This document shows, one piece after another, positions 48,953 through 60,077 of a stretch of 64,000 nucleotides of DNA. The position numbers and the translations under genes were made by a program. Positions within the stretch are counted from its first letter, which is position 1. The number at the start of each line of letters is the position of its first letter. The notes beneath the pieces are model-generated. The model worked only from the letters and a program-made list of their open reading frames with translations, was not told the DNA's origin and did not search any database. Origin of the DNA: Dimorphilus gyrociliatus (Eukaryota; Annelida; Polychaeta; Dinophilidae); contig CAJFCJ010000029.1 of the NCBI GenBank assembly GCA_904063045.1, positions 186,001-250,000 of the forward strand, written 5' to 3'.

Positions 48953-51900
48953 TCATTTCCTTTCTTTTTTCGTTATACTCTTCATACGTTGTAGCGTTGT
49001 CTGTCTCGCTGCCGAGGGGAGATTATGAGTCCTTAGAACGACTAGCCGCTTTGAAATCTCACAAACCCCAGTAATAGCGCCACCTCTTGTAGCGATTAGC
49101 GGATTTAGGGAAGGCACGTACTGCAGGCATTCGGTAAGAGGCGTATGAACTTTTTCCTCCCTGCTTGCCACGTCCATAATCACCATCATTATACCGTCGT
49201 AAAACAAAACGTGAGTATTATTGACGAAGCCGATCAAGTAGGGAAAATTACAGTCGATGTCGTGCAGAACATCACCATTGTCGGCGTTCCATAATCGGCA
49301 AAAGCTGGAAGAAGTAGCGATAAGCGTTGTGGCATCGGGAGAAAATTCGACGTGTCCTCGGTGACTTATCCACTCAGAATTAGTCTGTAAGCGTTTATCG
49401 AATTGACAGTCGGACGATTGCATATATAAATCGTCTTCTTTGGTACCAATGACCAAGCGATCTGAACAAGGGGAGACGCTGACAAAACAAACATTCCTAA
49501 AGATGTTGTATTTTTTATCCTTTTCGTCTTGCCAGTGTCTTATACATAAAACATTTCCATTTGAATGAGACGATAAAAGAGGGCAACCGGGTACGTTGAG
49601 GAATATGAGATCATCAAGTTGGCCGTCTTCTGAATAAGATATGCTACATTCACTATCATCATCTTCTAAACTTATGACTAGAATTTGTTCTTCACTTTCC
49701 GAGGCCATAGCTATAAGAGACTCGCTTGCACTCGAGCAAATTAGAGACAAGTCATGCCTAGGTATACGTTTTGGCTTATCATCCACCTTCCACACAATTA
49801 GCTCATCATTGGATGCCAAACAGAATTTATCTGCTTTTGGTGAAGTGTGACACGTATTATTTGAATGACCAAGTCCCCTGAGCATAGGAGGATGATCATT
49901 CGAGAGCCGAACCCTAGAGACTTGGAGAGTGACGGAGGCTATTAGATTGGAACTCTGAACATCCCAGAGCGAAATTAAAACGTCATCGTGTCCGAACAAA
50001 TTAGACGTTAGTAAGATTTGGTTTGATGATGGCAATACAGTTACGCTTAGTACATCTAAATCACCAAGATGAACTTGTGAATCTTGTATAGATACCTCTT
50101 TTTCTAAATCATCAATATGATAGATTCGTATAGCCTGAGGAGATATGAAAGCGGCCCCTTCCCTAATAGATAACACAGCGTCTATTTGACTAGCTGTACA
50201 ATGTTTTAAGCGGTAAACACTCTCCACTTTCTTTTGCCATATTCGCATAGTGCACAATGAGCTTGCTTTTTTTCTTTTCCAGATAGCATATACACAAGTG
50301 CCATCTGCCGTCGAATGAAAGAGTGACGACTGTTCTTCCTCCGTCCATGCTTTAACAGTTTTGTCTTCCAGCGAGTAGCGCAGTGTTTTCAATCTTGTTT
50401 CCGACAACAACGATGATCCCATTAATATAGAGTCTTGGAAGAATGTTATTTTACTAATTCGCTTACAGTCTACGTCTACTTGACTTATTAGTTCCCATTC
50501 ACTCTTGTTCCATACTGTTAACTTGTTCTTTCCACTTTTTTCAATCAGAACCGCAACAGTTTGGGTGTCTGAACAAACAGCTATCAACTTTTCGCAATCA
50601 ATCTGTTCCGCATGCACACAACGCCTCGCTATGACGTCGAATACAGCGACAAGCTTTTTTTGTCCATCTGTAAAACCGCAAATTAAATTTCCGGTAGAAC
50701 AGGACGAACAGTCTATAGAATAATCGTCGGATAATTTTAAGCAACCGGGGTCAAAACCAGTAACTGGTTTTAAGCGGCCCCCGACAGCAGGCGCCAGCAG
50801 TTGAACAAAAGAGCCAACAAAAATGGCAGAATTGTCTGGTAGCCAATGAGCACTATTTGTCGAACGTTGTCGAATAGATTTTAGGTTGAGGGGTGGCCCT
50901 TTAAAATGGGCTGTTGCACAATCAACTAACGATGCACTAACAGCCTGCGATGTTTCGTCCTGAGTAAGGACAATTATCGACAGACCGTCGGGGGATGAAT
51001 CTACAGCTACTATCCTTTCCTCAGCTAAAATCGTGTAGCAATGGGTTTGAGATATACCAGCAATATGTTCTAACCACGGTTTATGCTTCAAATAAGTCCT
51101 TGCAGCTTGTTTTACTGAGGCGTTAGCTGCCATATTGGCAGCTACTTGGACAACACATTTGCCGCTCAAGCGGAGTAATGCTGACGTCTCTCTAACGAAC
51201 GTCGCCCAAGGGGCGACCTTTTGCGTAATATCCGTTTCGATAAGGCTTTCTGCTAGTAAATAATCGTGTAGAAGATGAGTTAATCTAACAGACTTTAGAG
51301 CCATTTTACGTTGAAGATATTCCATACTTGTCAAAAGAGTGGCAACGTGTTTACAATGTTTCGCAGCTACCATATGCCTAATTCCTCTTCTTAAAGCATA
51401 TTCATGCAATGGAAGATGTTGCCTGGAAGACGCCCACTTGGCACAGAGTTCAGCCACATGGCTCTGAGCATTATCTACATGCACAGCGCATTCCCCCTCA
51501 ACGTCTAATAACCATTCGGCAACTGCTAAACCACATAAACTAATTTTCCCTTCATTTTCACCCTTTTCTTCAATTATTACATCGAGTAATGCTTCCAGGG
51601 GATCATCGAAAGCCGTTTGAACATGTTGTATATAGGCGGATGAGATGGGTTCTAGGGCTAAAGCCAAAGGGGCAATCATTTGCTCATATTCTTTTACTGA
51701 GACTCCGCAACGTATTCCATTAAAGGTATTGGCTAGGAGAGCCTGTAAACCATCGGGAAACATAGTTTGAACGTCTCTTACTTCTAGTTTTGTACACTCT
51801 GGATCTAGCCTCCTTAGGGCACAGTTGACAATTCTAGCATAGAGCATATTTCCATTAGCCTTATTAGCTAATGTTGTTAGACCGCCGTCCAGGCTGATTT

Positions 51901-52642
51901 TATCCATAAATGGTGACAATTGGTCGCAGAAAATTTTCTTCATATCCGCTAGTACTTCCTTTCCAGACGAGGGTAATTCCTCGCTCTTTACTGTTGCTCC
52001 ACACTGCTCGATGAGACTAGCAGTATGCTGACCTTTACAAGACACGAGTACTTTAATGAATCGTGATGAATTAGCGGCAAGTTGACCAACTAACTGTGAC
52101 ATTGTACAGGCGTCACTACATTGATCGATGGCGTCGATTAAAAGCAGTAGAGGAGTAGTGACCGATTCGTTTAGGGGTTCTATTAATAGCTTTTGTAAAA
52201 GTTCGTTCACATCGGCACAGGCAAGTATTTGTTCAACATCATCAAATTCCGGTAAACGACTAACAAAGTCTGGCACCGCATCACAGAGTTGATGGGCAAA
52301 AGAACGCAGAACGTAACATACTTCGTTGTGATCCAAATTTGGAGCACACCAATGAAAGAAATGAGTTGCTTTGGCATTCTTCCGTCTACACATTTCCGAT
52401 AATACACTAGTTTTTCCTGTTCCCCTTTCTCCGTGTAAGACGAATACTTGCTCGGGGCCGAACGTTAGCCATTTGTCGATATTTTTCAATGTTGTTACAC
52501 GAGTATTGGGTGTTAGGACGGCTCGGCATTGAAGAGGTTCGCAAAAAGTTGCAAGGCTTCGCAATCGCGTTTGTATTTCGTGTTTCTTGGCTGAATCTTC
52601 GTCATTTAAACGTATTTCTCTGCTTTTTTCCTCGAAAACAAT
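48953..52642 (-). CDS. NACHT/P-loop NTPase with C-terminal WD-like repeats; first exon not found
   Basis: One uninterrupted exon of 3,690 bases encodes 1,229 residues and a stop. It opens at a GGCCAG acceptor (52643-52648), with no in-frame ATG before a stop, so a short 5' exon must lie upstream. Walker A is GERGTGKTS (about 70-78) and Walker B is LLLLIDAIDQ (about 165-174), both in a NACHT/STAND-type context. A helical middle region follows. From about residue 520 on there are diverged beta-propeller units with WD40-style ends (LWDVQ, IWQKK, LWNAD). The layout resembles NWD1-type proteins, which act as nucleotide-driven scaffolds; a direct immune role is not shown. An in-phase ATG ending in CAA|GTATAC at 53050-53067 (MRKLCQ) might be the first exon but is weak. 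Residues with codon AGGTGGCGC (49077-49085) coincide with the recurring motif. Confidence 0.8.
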   Translation of the reverse strand: MVFEEKSREIRLNDEDSAKKHEIQTRLRSLATFCEPLQCRAVLTPNTRVTTLKNIDKWLTFGPEQVFVLHGERGTGKTSVLSEMCRRKNAKATHFFHWCAPNLDHNEVCYVLRSFAHQLCDAVPDFVSRLPEFDDVEQILACADVNELLQKLLIEPLNESVTTPLLLLIDAIDQCSDACTMSQLVGQLAANSSRFIKVLVSCKGQHTASLIEQCGATVKSEELPSSGKEVLADMKKIFCDQLSPFMDKISLDGGLTTLANKANGNMLYARIVNCALRRLDPECTKLEVRDVQTMFPDGLQALLANTFNGIRCGVSVKEYEQMIAPLALALEPISSAYIQHVQTAFDDPLEALLDVIIEEKGENEGKISLCGLAVAEWLLDVEGECAVHVDNAQSHVAELCAKWASSRQHLPLHEYALRRGIRHMVAAKHCKHVATLLTSMEYLQRKMALKSVRLTHLLHDYLLAESLIETDITQKVAPWATFVRETSALLRLSGKCVVQVAANMAANASVKQAARTYLKHKPWLEHIAGISQTHCYTILAEERIVAVDSSPDGLSIIVLTQDETSQAVSASLVDCATAHFKGPPLNLKSIRQRSTNSAHWLPDNSAIFVGSFVQLLAPAVGGRLKPVTGFDPGCLKLSDDYSIDCSSCSTGNLICGFTDGQKKLVAVFDVIARRCVHAEQIDCEKLIAVCSDTQTVAVLIEKSGKNKLTVWNKSEWELISQVDVDCKRISKITFFQDSILMGSSLLSETRLKTLRYSLEDKTVKAWTEEEQSSLFHSTADGTCVYAIWKRKKASSLCTMRIWQKKVESVYRLKHCTASQIDAVLSIREGAAFISPQAIRIYHIDDLEKEVSIQDSQVHLGDLDVLSVTVLPSSNQILLTSNLFGHDDVLISLWDVQSSNLIASVTLQVSRVRLSNDHPPMLRGLGHSNNTCHTSPKADKFCLASNDELIVWKVDDKPKRIPRHDLSLICSSASESLIAMASESEEQILVISLEDDDSECSISYSEDGQLDDLIFLNVPGCPLLSSHSNGNVLCIRHWQDEKDKKYNIFRNVCFVSVSPCSDRLVIGTKEDDLYMQSSDCQFDKRLQTNSEWISHRGHVEFSPDATTLIATSSSFCRLWNADNGDVLHDIDCNFPYLIGFVNNTHVLFYDGIMMVIMDVASREEKVHTPLTECLQYVPSLNPLIATRGGAITGVCEISKRLVVLRTHNLPSAARQTTLQRMKSITKKERK

Positions 52643-52953
52643 CTGGCCAGAAGATAAGATAAATATTTATTATAAATCAGATACACTCGACATAAAAACC
52701 CTTATTCGCTTATAACTACAACTATTTCTAGAAAATTTATTATCCTATATTTATTAATAAGACGACTCACTTCATTAGGTTTTCGCCTATTTTATTAGTT
52801 TCGAATGTTATTAAAAACTTATAGCCTCTTTTTTATATACATTTGTTTTCTCTCTAGTTTTTTATGAGCTAAAGGAAGAGAGAAGAGTGAAGGATAAATA
52901 GAAGAGGGGAAAGAGAGTGTAATTATGACTTGTATGGGACTAGATTATTTTTA

Positions 52954-52962
52954 GCGCCCTCT
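52954..52962 (-). promoter_or_regulatory. AGAGGGCGC motif (CTCF-like core)
   Basis: Lies about 310 bases upstream of the NACHT exon, followed by TA as in the classical CTCF core AGRGGGCGCTA. A related site lies at 53138. Confidence 0.4.
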
Positions 52963-53137
52963 ACTATTCAACTCAATTATAAGCGAAGTAAGCCGATTTC
53001 GTTGAGTAGTTCGTTTGACGTAGATCTGTAGCATTTCGTTGGTATACTTGGCATAACTTCCTCATGGATGATGATTCTAGATCAAGTTCATTTGCAATAA
53101 AACAAATTTTTGTCTGTCAGAGTCTTATGAAGAGGAC

Positions 53138-53146
53138 AGGGGGCGC
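53138..53146 (+). promoter_or_regulatory. AGGGGGCGC motif (CTCF-like core)
   Basis: In the spacer between the NACHT gene and the PKA-anchor-like gene, in opposite orientation to the site at 52954 (180 bases away). Confidence 0.4.
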
Positions 53147-53475
53147 TTTAGAATGTCGAATATTAAATTTAGCCAAGATTCTTTTTTATCCACATACGAA
53201 TGTGCTACATAAAAAAATATATTGGCAAAAGGATTTTGGCCCTAAAAAAGAGAGAAGAAATTACAAAATTGTCGCCAAGAGGGTATAAAAATATTGATTA
53301 ATGAAATGATAAAAAAAGAATGACTAATGAAAAAAAATTACAAAAGAATACAGAACGTAAGCTTAAATCAGTTATTGACTATGGGTGGTAATATATTAGA
53401 TTCCTGTATGATATTCTTGTGCCAGATAATCGGAACGGAATATTATGACCGAAAACTAGGGTAATTGTTCCTTAT

Positions 53476-54133
53476 TTATGTCGGTGACTGCAGAACTTGT
53501 AATTTTTTTTTTTCTGTTTTTTTTTCTTTACCTTACAAGCCGATTGCACGCTATTTTGCACAATCTCTGCGGCGACGTTTTGCAACTTATCCTCTTCCGA
53601 TTCTATAAGGAAAAATTGTACACAGTCATAAAAGGTTTTTATAATACAAAGTGCCACATATATATAAGCTCATATATAAAAAAAAGGATGATGCGAATGC
53701 TTATTACCTTCATTAGAACGTTTTATCTCGCCTTCCTCTTCGCACACCAAAATGACGTCATCTTGACAAAGAGACTTGTTGACGTCTTTCTGATCGAATT
53801 CACTACAGCCATTCGTTCTTACATCGTTCGATTTTTTACAAGCCGCGATCTTCAGAGCCTCCTTCGTAGCCGATTGCACAATATCCAGAGCCAATTTCTC
53901 TAAGCCCGCACTGTTTTTATCCTCAGTTATGCAGGTTTTCGCTTCCTTATCGATCAAATTTGAGGTTTAATTGTATACTAGAAAGATACTGTATCGATTG
54001 ACAATGAAAATTTTGGAGCGCAACTTACGATGGTTTCAGTCTTATTTGATCCATCTAGTGCGGTGTCAAATGGCCTGTAATTCTCGCCAACGCTCTCCTT
54101 TCGTCGGCCTTGTTTTGATAGACAACTACCCAT
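53476..54133 (-). CDS. Small acylated protein with two AKAP-like amphipathic helices
   Basis: Exons 54029-54133, 53708-53945, 53532-53602 and 53476-53487, phases 0, 1 and 0, all GT-AG; 141 residues. MGSCLSK at the N terminus fits Gly-2 myristoylation with Cys-4 palmitoylation. Two segments match the hydrophobic spacing of A-kinase anchoring helices: LEKLALDIVQSATKEAL in exon 2 and LQNVAAEIVQNSVQSAC in exon 3. Each has the LA-x-x-IV-x-x-[AS] pattern of peptides that dock on the PKA regulatory-subunit dimer. The rest is acidic and Ser-rich. Vertebrate smAKAP has the same plan (MGCMKSK start, one anchoring helix). I therefore infer a plasma-membrane PKA tether, possibly bivalent. The exon 2 acceptor (ATAAG) and the final four-codon exon (SPT then stop) are the weakest parts. 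Confidence 0.55.
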
Positions 54134-54616
54134 TTGAGCGTTACTGTATAAATATATAAGAGATGTAGTATAGAATATTAAAAATCTTATTTGAATTTTC
54201 CCGTATAAAATCACTACTTTTCAACGCTTCCGTAAAACGTTCCTCGAATGTATTTAAGGAAAAAAAAACGCCGCGCAGATTAGGATAAAGTCTTTCAAAA
54301 GCAGCTTTCTTTCGATTGTATGAAAGCCGTATAAACTCTTATTTTTTTTTCTTCTGATTAACTTTCTAGAGACGGACAAGGTCGGTCATTATTAAGAAGA
54401 TAGTAACAACAAGCAATCAAACGCTATATTAAATGATGTGTGGCCTTTTTCGATTAATAGACAGCAAATAATTTGTTGAGTAAACTTGTATTATTTTATA
54501 GACACGAAATTTTACGTAAATCAATAAAATTTTGACATCAATTGCCCATAATTGATTACCGGTGCCAGTATAGAGAAAGTGGAAATTTTTCAATTAACTA
54601 CCTAATTATCTGCTGC

Positions 54617-54625
54617 AGATGGCGC
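54617..54625 (+). promoter_or_regulatory. AGATGGCGC motif (CTCF/YY1-like core)
   Basis: An exact copy about 480 bases upstream of the PKA-anchor-like start codon. Confidence 0.45.
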
Positions 54626-57600
54626 TGGTTCAAAAAAAAATAAACTAAATTATATAGGATATACCATTTATCGCATTCTCTTTCTAATCTAAATAATGAT
54701 AAGCAATGGTAAATTGTGAAAATTGTATCCTGGATCGGTCAGTTCAACTTTTGACTTCAGATGCAGTATTTATTGGTCTATCGTAAATTCAATTTGATTC
54801 CCTAGTCATTTTTCCATATATCCAATAAGCAAAATACACCAGACGAGTGCAAAGCGCAAAACCCCGAAGCTGTCTTTTCCATTCTTTCCAACGCCCTATT
54901 CTACTTTCAACAGAGTATAGGCTGTTGATTAATTAGGCGAGAAGCATTAATAGAAGATTTATATCACGTTCGTTTATAGTCGTTTTTTGTTGCAGACTGC
55001 GAATTGAGAGAAATACGTGGTGTCCCTCCTTCATTTTAACTCTGCTCTCTCAGCTTCTCTTATTCGCTGTTCGCTAGCCTCTCACTCTCAGTGTGTCTCT
55101 GTCTCCATCTCTTGCTAACCGTGTCTATGTATATCTCGCTGTCTCTACCATCTCTCTTTTCGCTCACCTTCTCATTTTCATTAGTCAATTTTATAGCGTC
55201 AAATTTCGATTTTTCTTCTATTAACTCACGCTATTACTTACCCGAATAAGGTCTATTGCATATATAATAAACACGTGCGGCGTTTACCTGCTATCGAGAC
55301 ATGGCCAAAAGATGCCAGATTATAGATGTATTATCCCGAAACAAAGCCGATTTACTCACAATAGCAATCCATTTATAAATAACGATCTGATAACATACCT
55401 GTTTGAACATTTTTTACCGCCGACCGAATCCACAAACTCGACAGTACTATATACAGCACTGTGTGTGTGTGACTACGTAGGTGATATTGATTTACGCCGA
55501 TAGGTGGCGTTCTACGAGAGAGGTCACAAGCTTTACCCGCGTTGCCTTCATTGATTTATTCATGGTGTTAAGCGTTCGGTGCATTGCAGTGCCATGCACC
55601 CAAACGTATATATCTAACATTTTACTTACTAATTTCTCAGCAGTTTGTTTTTCCTTTTAGAGCGGAATGCACAATCCTCCGTAGGCCTAAACAACGAGGT
55701 TGTGCCCATATGGGACAAGGTTATACAACGTTTCTGTAAATTTTACTTTTTATCAGCTTCAAAAGGAAAATTCGCTTTCTAATTTTATCTATAATTTAGA
55801 TTGTACAGAAAATTTCCTTGGCTCATTTTTCTTAATTCAGTAAATTTCACTGTAGCCAATGAATTTTTTTAAACTTTAAATAGCTTTGGGTAAAATAAGA
55901 GAAAGCAGATTTTTTAGCCTAGGGTCTTTGAAAATAGAGAAAAAAAAAGGTTTTTTTTACTAATAAAACAAGCTATCAAGAAAGATTACTATTAAAGAGT
56001 TACAAGTTGCTTTTAACCCTTTTCTCGTCTCTTATGGAAGTTGAGTAATAGTGCACTGTGCACCTTAATAAATAAATGTACATATACATTTGTTGCGAAA
56101 GATATGCTTTTCTATTTGCATTGCATCATTCTTTATAGAATGCTAAAACAGTGGTTTATGCAAGCACTCGTTTATTATATACTAATCTATAAATATACAA
56201 ACAACGTTATAGTTTTTGGATAAGATCTTAAGTTTAGACTTTGAAAGAGTTTAAAAAGGAAAACTATATAAAAAAAGAAACAATATGGAAACTTCAAGGA
56301 CAAAGGAATTGATCGAATCTGAAGAGATTCTCTATGATATAACAAGGTTGAGAAGCTCTAGCAATGATGCTCGTAGGAGCAACGCACGATGAATAGCAAA
56401 ATTATTAACTTATATAACAAAATAAAGGAATAATCTCTAAATTTTTACTAGTAATCTTTAAATTTTCATATTAATTTTCTTTAAATAATTAATACAATAT
56501 CTATGTTTTTGTGTTTTTTTTTTATCAACAATTCAATACGTGCTTATTGAGATTATTAAGAAGCATAAACCAGATTATTATTGATCAGGATAAATGTTTA
56601 TAATCAAAATTATTAACTGTATAAAAATATGCAATGACTACAAAACTTTTGCTTGTAATGATTGATGACAACAGAAATTCCATTTGTAGAACTAATAATA
56701 ATTCCTTTGGAGATTCTCTATTTCTACAAATTGAAAGAAATTGGGCAGGGAGGAGGAAAGGCGAAATCGGCTGGAAGGGAAGAAAAAACTCATTTTTAGA
56801 TTATCCTAAGAATTTGAAAATGACGTTTAAAGTATAATTTTCCCTTTTCAATAAATTTATGAATAATATATTATTGTAATTAATAGAAATCCGATAAGGA
56901 TTAAAGCTTTCTCGGTCACGAATATATTGATTTAAGTCTCACCTTTCTCTCTCATTCTCCTTTGAAAAGTTGGGAAATATCACTACGAACCTTAAGAGCA
57001 CAGTATATAAAAGGGAAGCAATTAAAAATTCTATAAAATACTTTATCGCACCAGGTAAATAGCCATTTATGTATATAAGAGATATAGTTGCTTTTTTTTT
57101 GAGCATATATTTCTCAGCCGAATTAACAAGGCTTTAAATCATTAAATGTAGACAATAATAGCCTTTCAAAGAGATTTTACATTCTTCACTCATAATACGA
57201 GAAAATGAATGGCATAAAAGGATTAGTAGGATTTTTATCCAAAGTAAAGAGTCTCTTGCTTCAAAAGTTTCTTATGAAAATTCCGTCATAATCCAAATCT
57301 TCACGTCATTAAGGGAATGAATTAGGGAAGAAAATAGTATTTTTATGCATGAAAATGAGCTCTATAACCAAATTCTACATTCTAAATACTCTAAACGTAC
57401 TTGTCATTAATAGTACTTCCGGAAATTCTAGTCCCCGTCTTACCTCATTTATCTTAAAGATATGCAAGAAGAATTATTGGATTTATCATAGGGATTGTAC
57501 TACTTTTCCTCTTAAATTATTAATTATTTATGACCATTATATAAAATATAGTTCTTATTTATTTCCATAGTGTTTGTCACGTAGCCAAGGGGGTATTTTT

Positions 57601-58583
57601 TACAGATATAGCTCACCATAAATTTTCTTTTTTCATTAATTAAATTAATTTCTGTCTTCTCCCTGGGAAACTAAGACAACGTAGTAAAAATACTATATCT
57701 CATTAATATAAATATCATGTTGATCAGCTTATTAACTTTTAACGGCCTTTTTTTTCCAAGCCATATTAATTAATGAACTGAAAAGAAGCTTTTTCAATAG
57801 TAAAGGTTAGTCAGTCATGAGTTAGTTGTATTCTTAAATTGATCAGTTTTTATACTTGATTAATTCAACAAAAATAAAAAGATCTGATTAAGATGTATAT
57901 TAATTTGATGAATTAATAATTAAAGAAGATTAACGTGATGTTAATGAGATTTTTCCCTTCATTCACCTCGCAGGTGTTACTTATAAAGAAATAAAAATGT
58001 CGCCTGCATTGAATTTTAGAGAGGGAGAAGGAGAATGTGACAGAGATAATGAAACTATTGTAGACAGAAGAAAAGATATAAAATAATCATATAATCTTCA
58101 ATGGTTAGGTGGAAAAATTTATTTCAATAATATTCAACAACGTATCAAATATATTTTATTATTACTTGTCTATATGATTTGTGACTGGAATTCAAGTTCT
58201 TGTAAATGGGAAAAAAATGCAAATAAACTAAATGAGACTCAGACGTACTTGAAAATCTCTCTCTCTCTCTCCCTTTTATTTTGCTTCTCGAATTCCTCAA
58301 CCTTCGTTAGAAACAAAATTCTTTCTTTTTCATAAAATATTAAGACAGGTTTTCTTTCCTTTTATTTCCCTTCTTTTCTCTTCTTGTCTTAAAGAGCGAA
58401 AAGAGAAAATATTATTTTTCCAATCAGCTTCATCATGTTTCTTTGCAAATAAAAAACGACCAAGGCGTCAACACGACAAAACGTTACTTATATGGGGCAA
58501 TCATGCAAGCCTAATTCGATTAGTCCAGTACAGCAGTAGCGTTATATACCGTCATACCGTGAATTGTAAGGACATTTCGTAGG

Positions 58584-58589
58584 TTTATT
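58584..58589 (-). terminator. Candidate AATAAA polyadenylation signal of the BK-beta-like gene
   Basis: A minus-strand AATAAA, 125 bases beyond the stop codon at 58714. Confidence 0.45.
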
Positions 58590-58713
58590 ATCTCTTTAAA
58601 AATAGTGACAAGTTGCAGACTGGCAAGGTTCGCAGTAGCTACGAGCGATTTTTTTAGTTTTTATAAGGGCAAAAGAACAATAATAACGGTAACAAAAGAA
58701 ATAAGAACTTAAT

Positions 58714-59411
58714 TTAGACGTTCTTAGCTATTTCATCTGACCTACTCTTCCTTTTCTTACGTCTCCAGAATAAAATGACTAAAGTAAATGATAAAAGTAA
58801 AATAACTGAAGGCCATAATAAACCATGAACAACATCTGATAATTTATAGCGACGGTAACGAATCACTTTCGTTGGATCGGCTGGATTATACAGGCATGAT
58901 ATTAGAGTACCCTTTTTTGCAAATTCGTTCCTGTAGTTCTTGACGGCCATTTGGTTCTTTTCCTTTGAACTTTGACAGGTTGGAACGAACGAGCACTGTA
59001 AGAAAGATACGCAAAAGAAAAATACATTAGCAACTCTTTGGTAAATACACTTTGAACTTAATCGGACGCTAATTCTAAAATTTATTATACACAAGATAGT
59101 AAACTAAGATTGCATTGAGGCGCCATCTACTGTCTATATAAAATGTAGGCAGAAAAAGCAAGTTGTTTGTTTGTCAATGGCCCTGTCAATCTTTTAGCCA
59201 CGTATTCACTCAGTCCCATCACTCTATCTTTTACTTATATAGACTTTTATTATTTGTCATTTACTTTTGTTAGATCTTTTTTTAAACCTTTCTCTTTCTC
59301 ATTCTTGCTTATTCTTTCTTTTTTTCCTAATGTAAAGATGTATCTGTCTTTCGTCTCTTTTGCAGTATACCTATACATCTATATACATATATACTGTATA
59401 TATATATATAA

Positions 59412-59474
<63 letters not shown>

Positions 59475-60038
59475 ATATATAGAAATGCAAACGTCCGATA
59501 AATCGACGTGGTCTACAATGAAAAAAGATGGAAGCGATAAACTTTTATAAGCTTCTTATAGTCTTCAGCTAAAGCATTTTAGGAATGAAAGAACGTAACA
59601 ATCAATGAATCGTAGAAAGAATAAACAAGCGGTTTAGAATATATTAATTTAAAGAATGATTCGTCTTCTTGACACTTCCTTTTAGAACTTCAATAATGAC
59701 AATGGCGGAAATACAATTTAAAGGAGACGTCACAGTCGAATTAAACCTATATATTCGCAACGCTGCTCTTCGTTCGGCTTTTTCCCATTATCTAACAAGT
59801 GTCTACTTCAAAAACCGTCTAGAGCTTTTGATAGTTTTCTCTCGCTTGGCACAATGAGTAGCTTTTGATAAAAATTGTGCAAGAAGTAACGCTTCGTTCG
59901 CTCTCTTCCATTTGCTAAAGTAAATGTGAGGACTGTATATATATGCTCTATATATTTAAATATATAAATGTATATCTATGGCATATATATATATACTGTA
60001 TATATATTAATATATATATATATAACTATATATACTGT

Positions 60039-60077
<39 letters not shown>

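Larger units (their letters stand above)
54134..58713. other. Gene-free 4.6-kb region
   Basis: No supportable gene. An exact AGATGGCGC lies at 54617 and AGGTGGCGT at 55502. A pyrimidine-rich tract at about 55015-55180 next to a CACGTG box (about 55272) is less AT-rich than its surroundings and could be a promoter for an unseen transcript. A frame at 55312-55503 is not spliced to anything I can identify. Beyond 55.7 kb the sequence is AT-rich without structure. Confidence 0.45.

Noticed and set aside
55312-55503. 63-codon plus-strand frame
   Set aside because: ATG-initiated and in less AT-rich DNA, but without splice partners, domain features or promoter evidence.
59669-59857. Plus-strand 62-codon frame inside the BK-beta-like intron
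   Set aside because: It is preceded by a usable acceptor-like TTTTAG, but no partner exon, donor or family match was found. It is too short to support alone.
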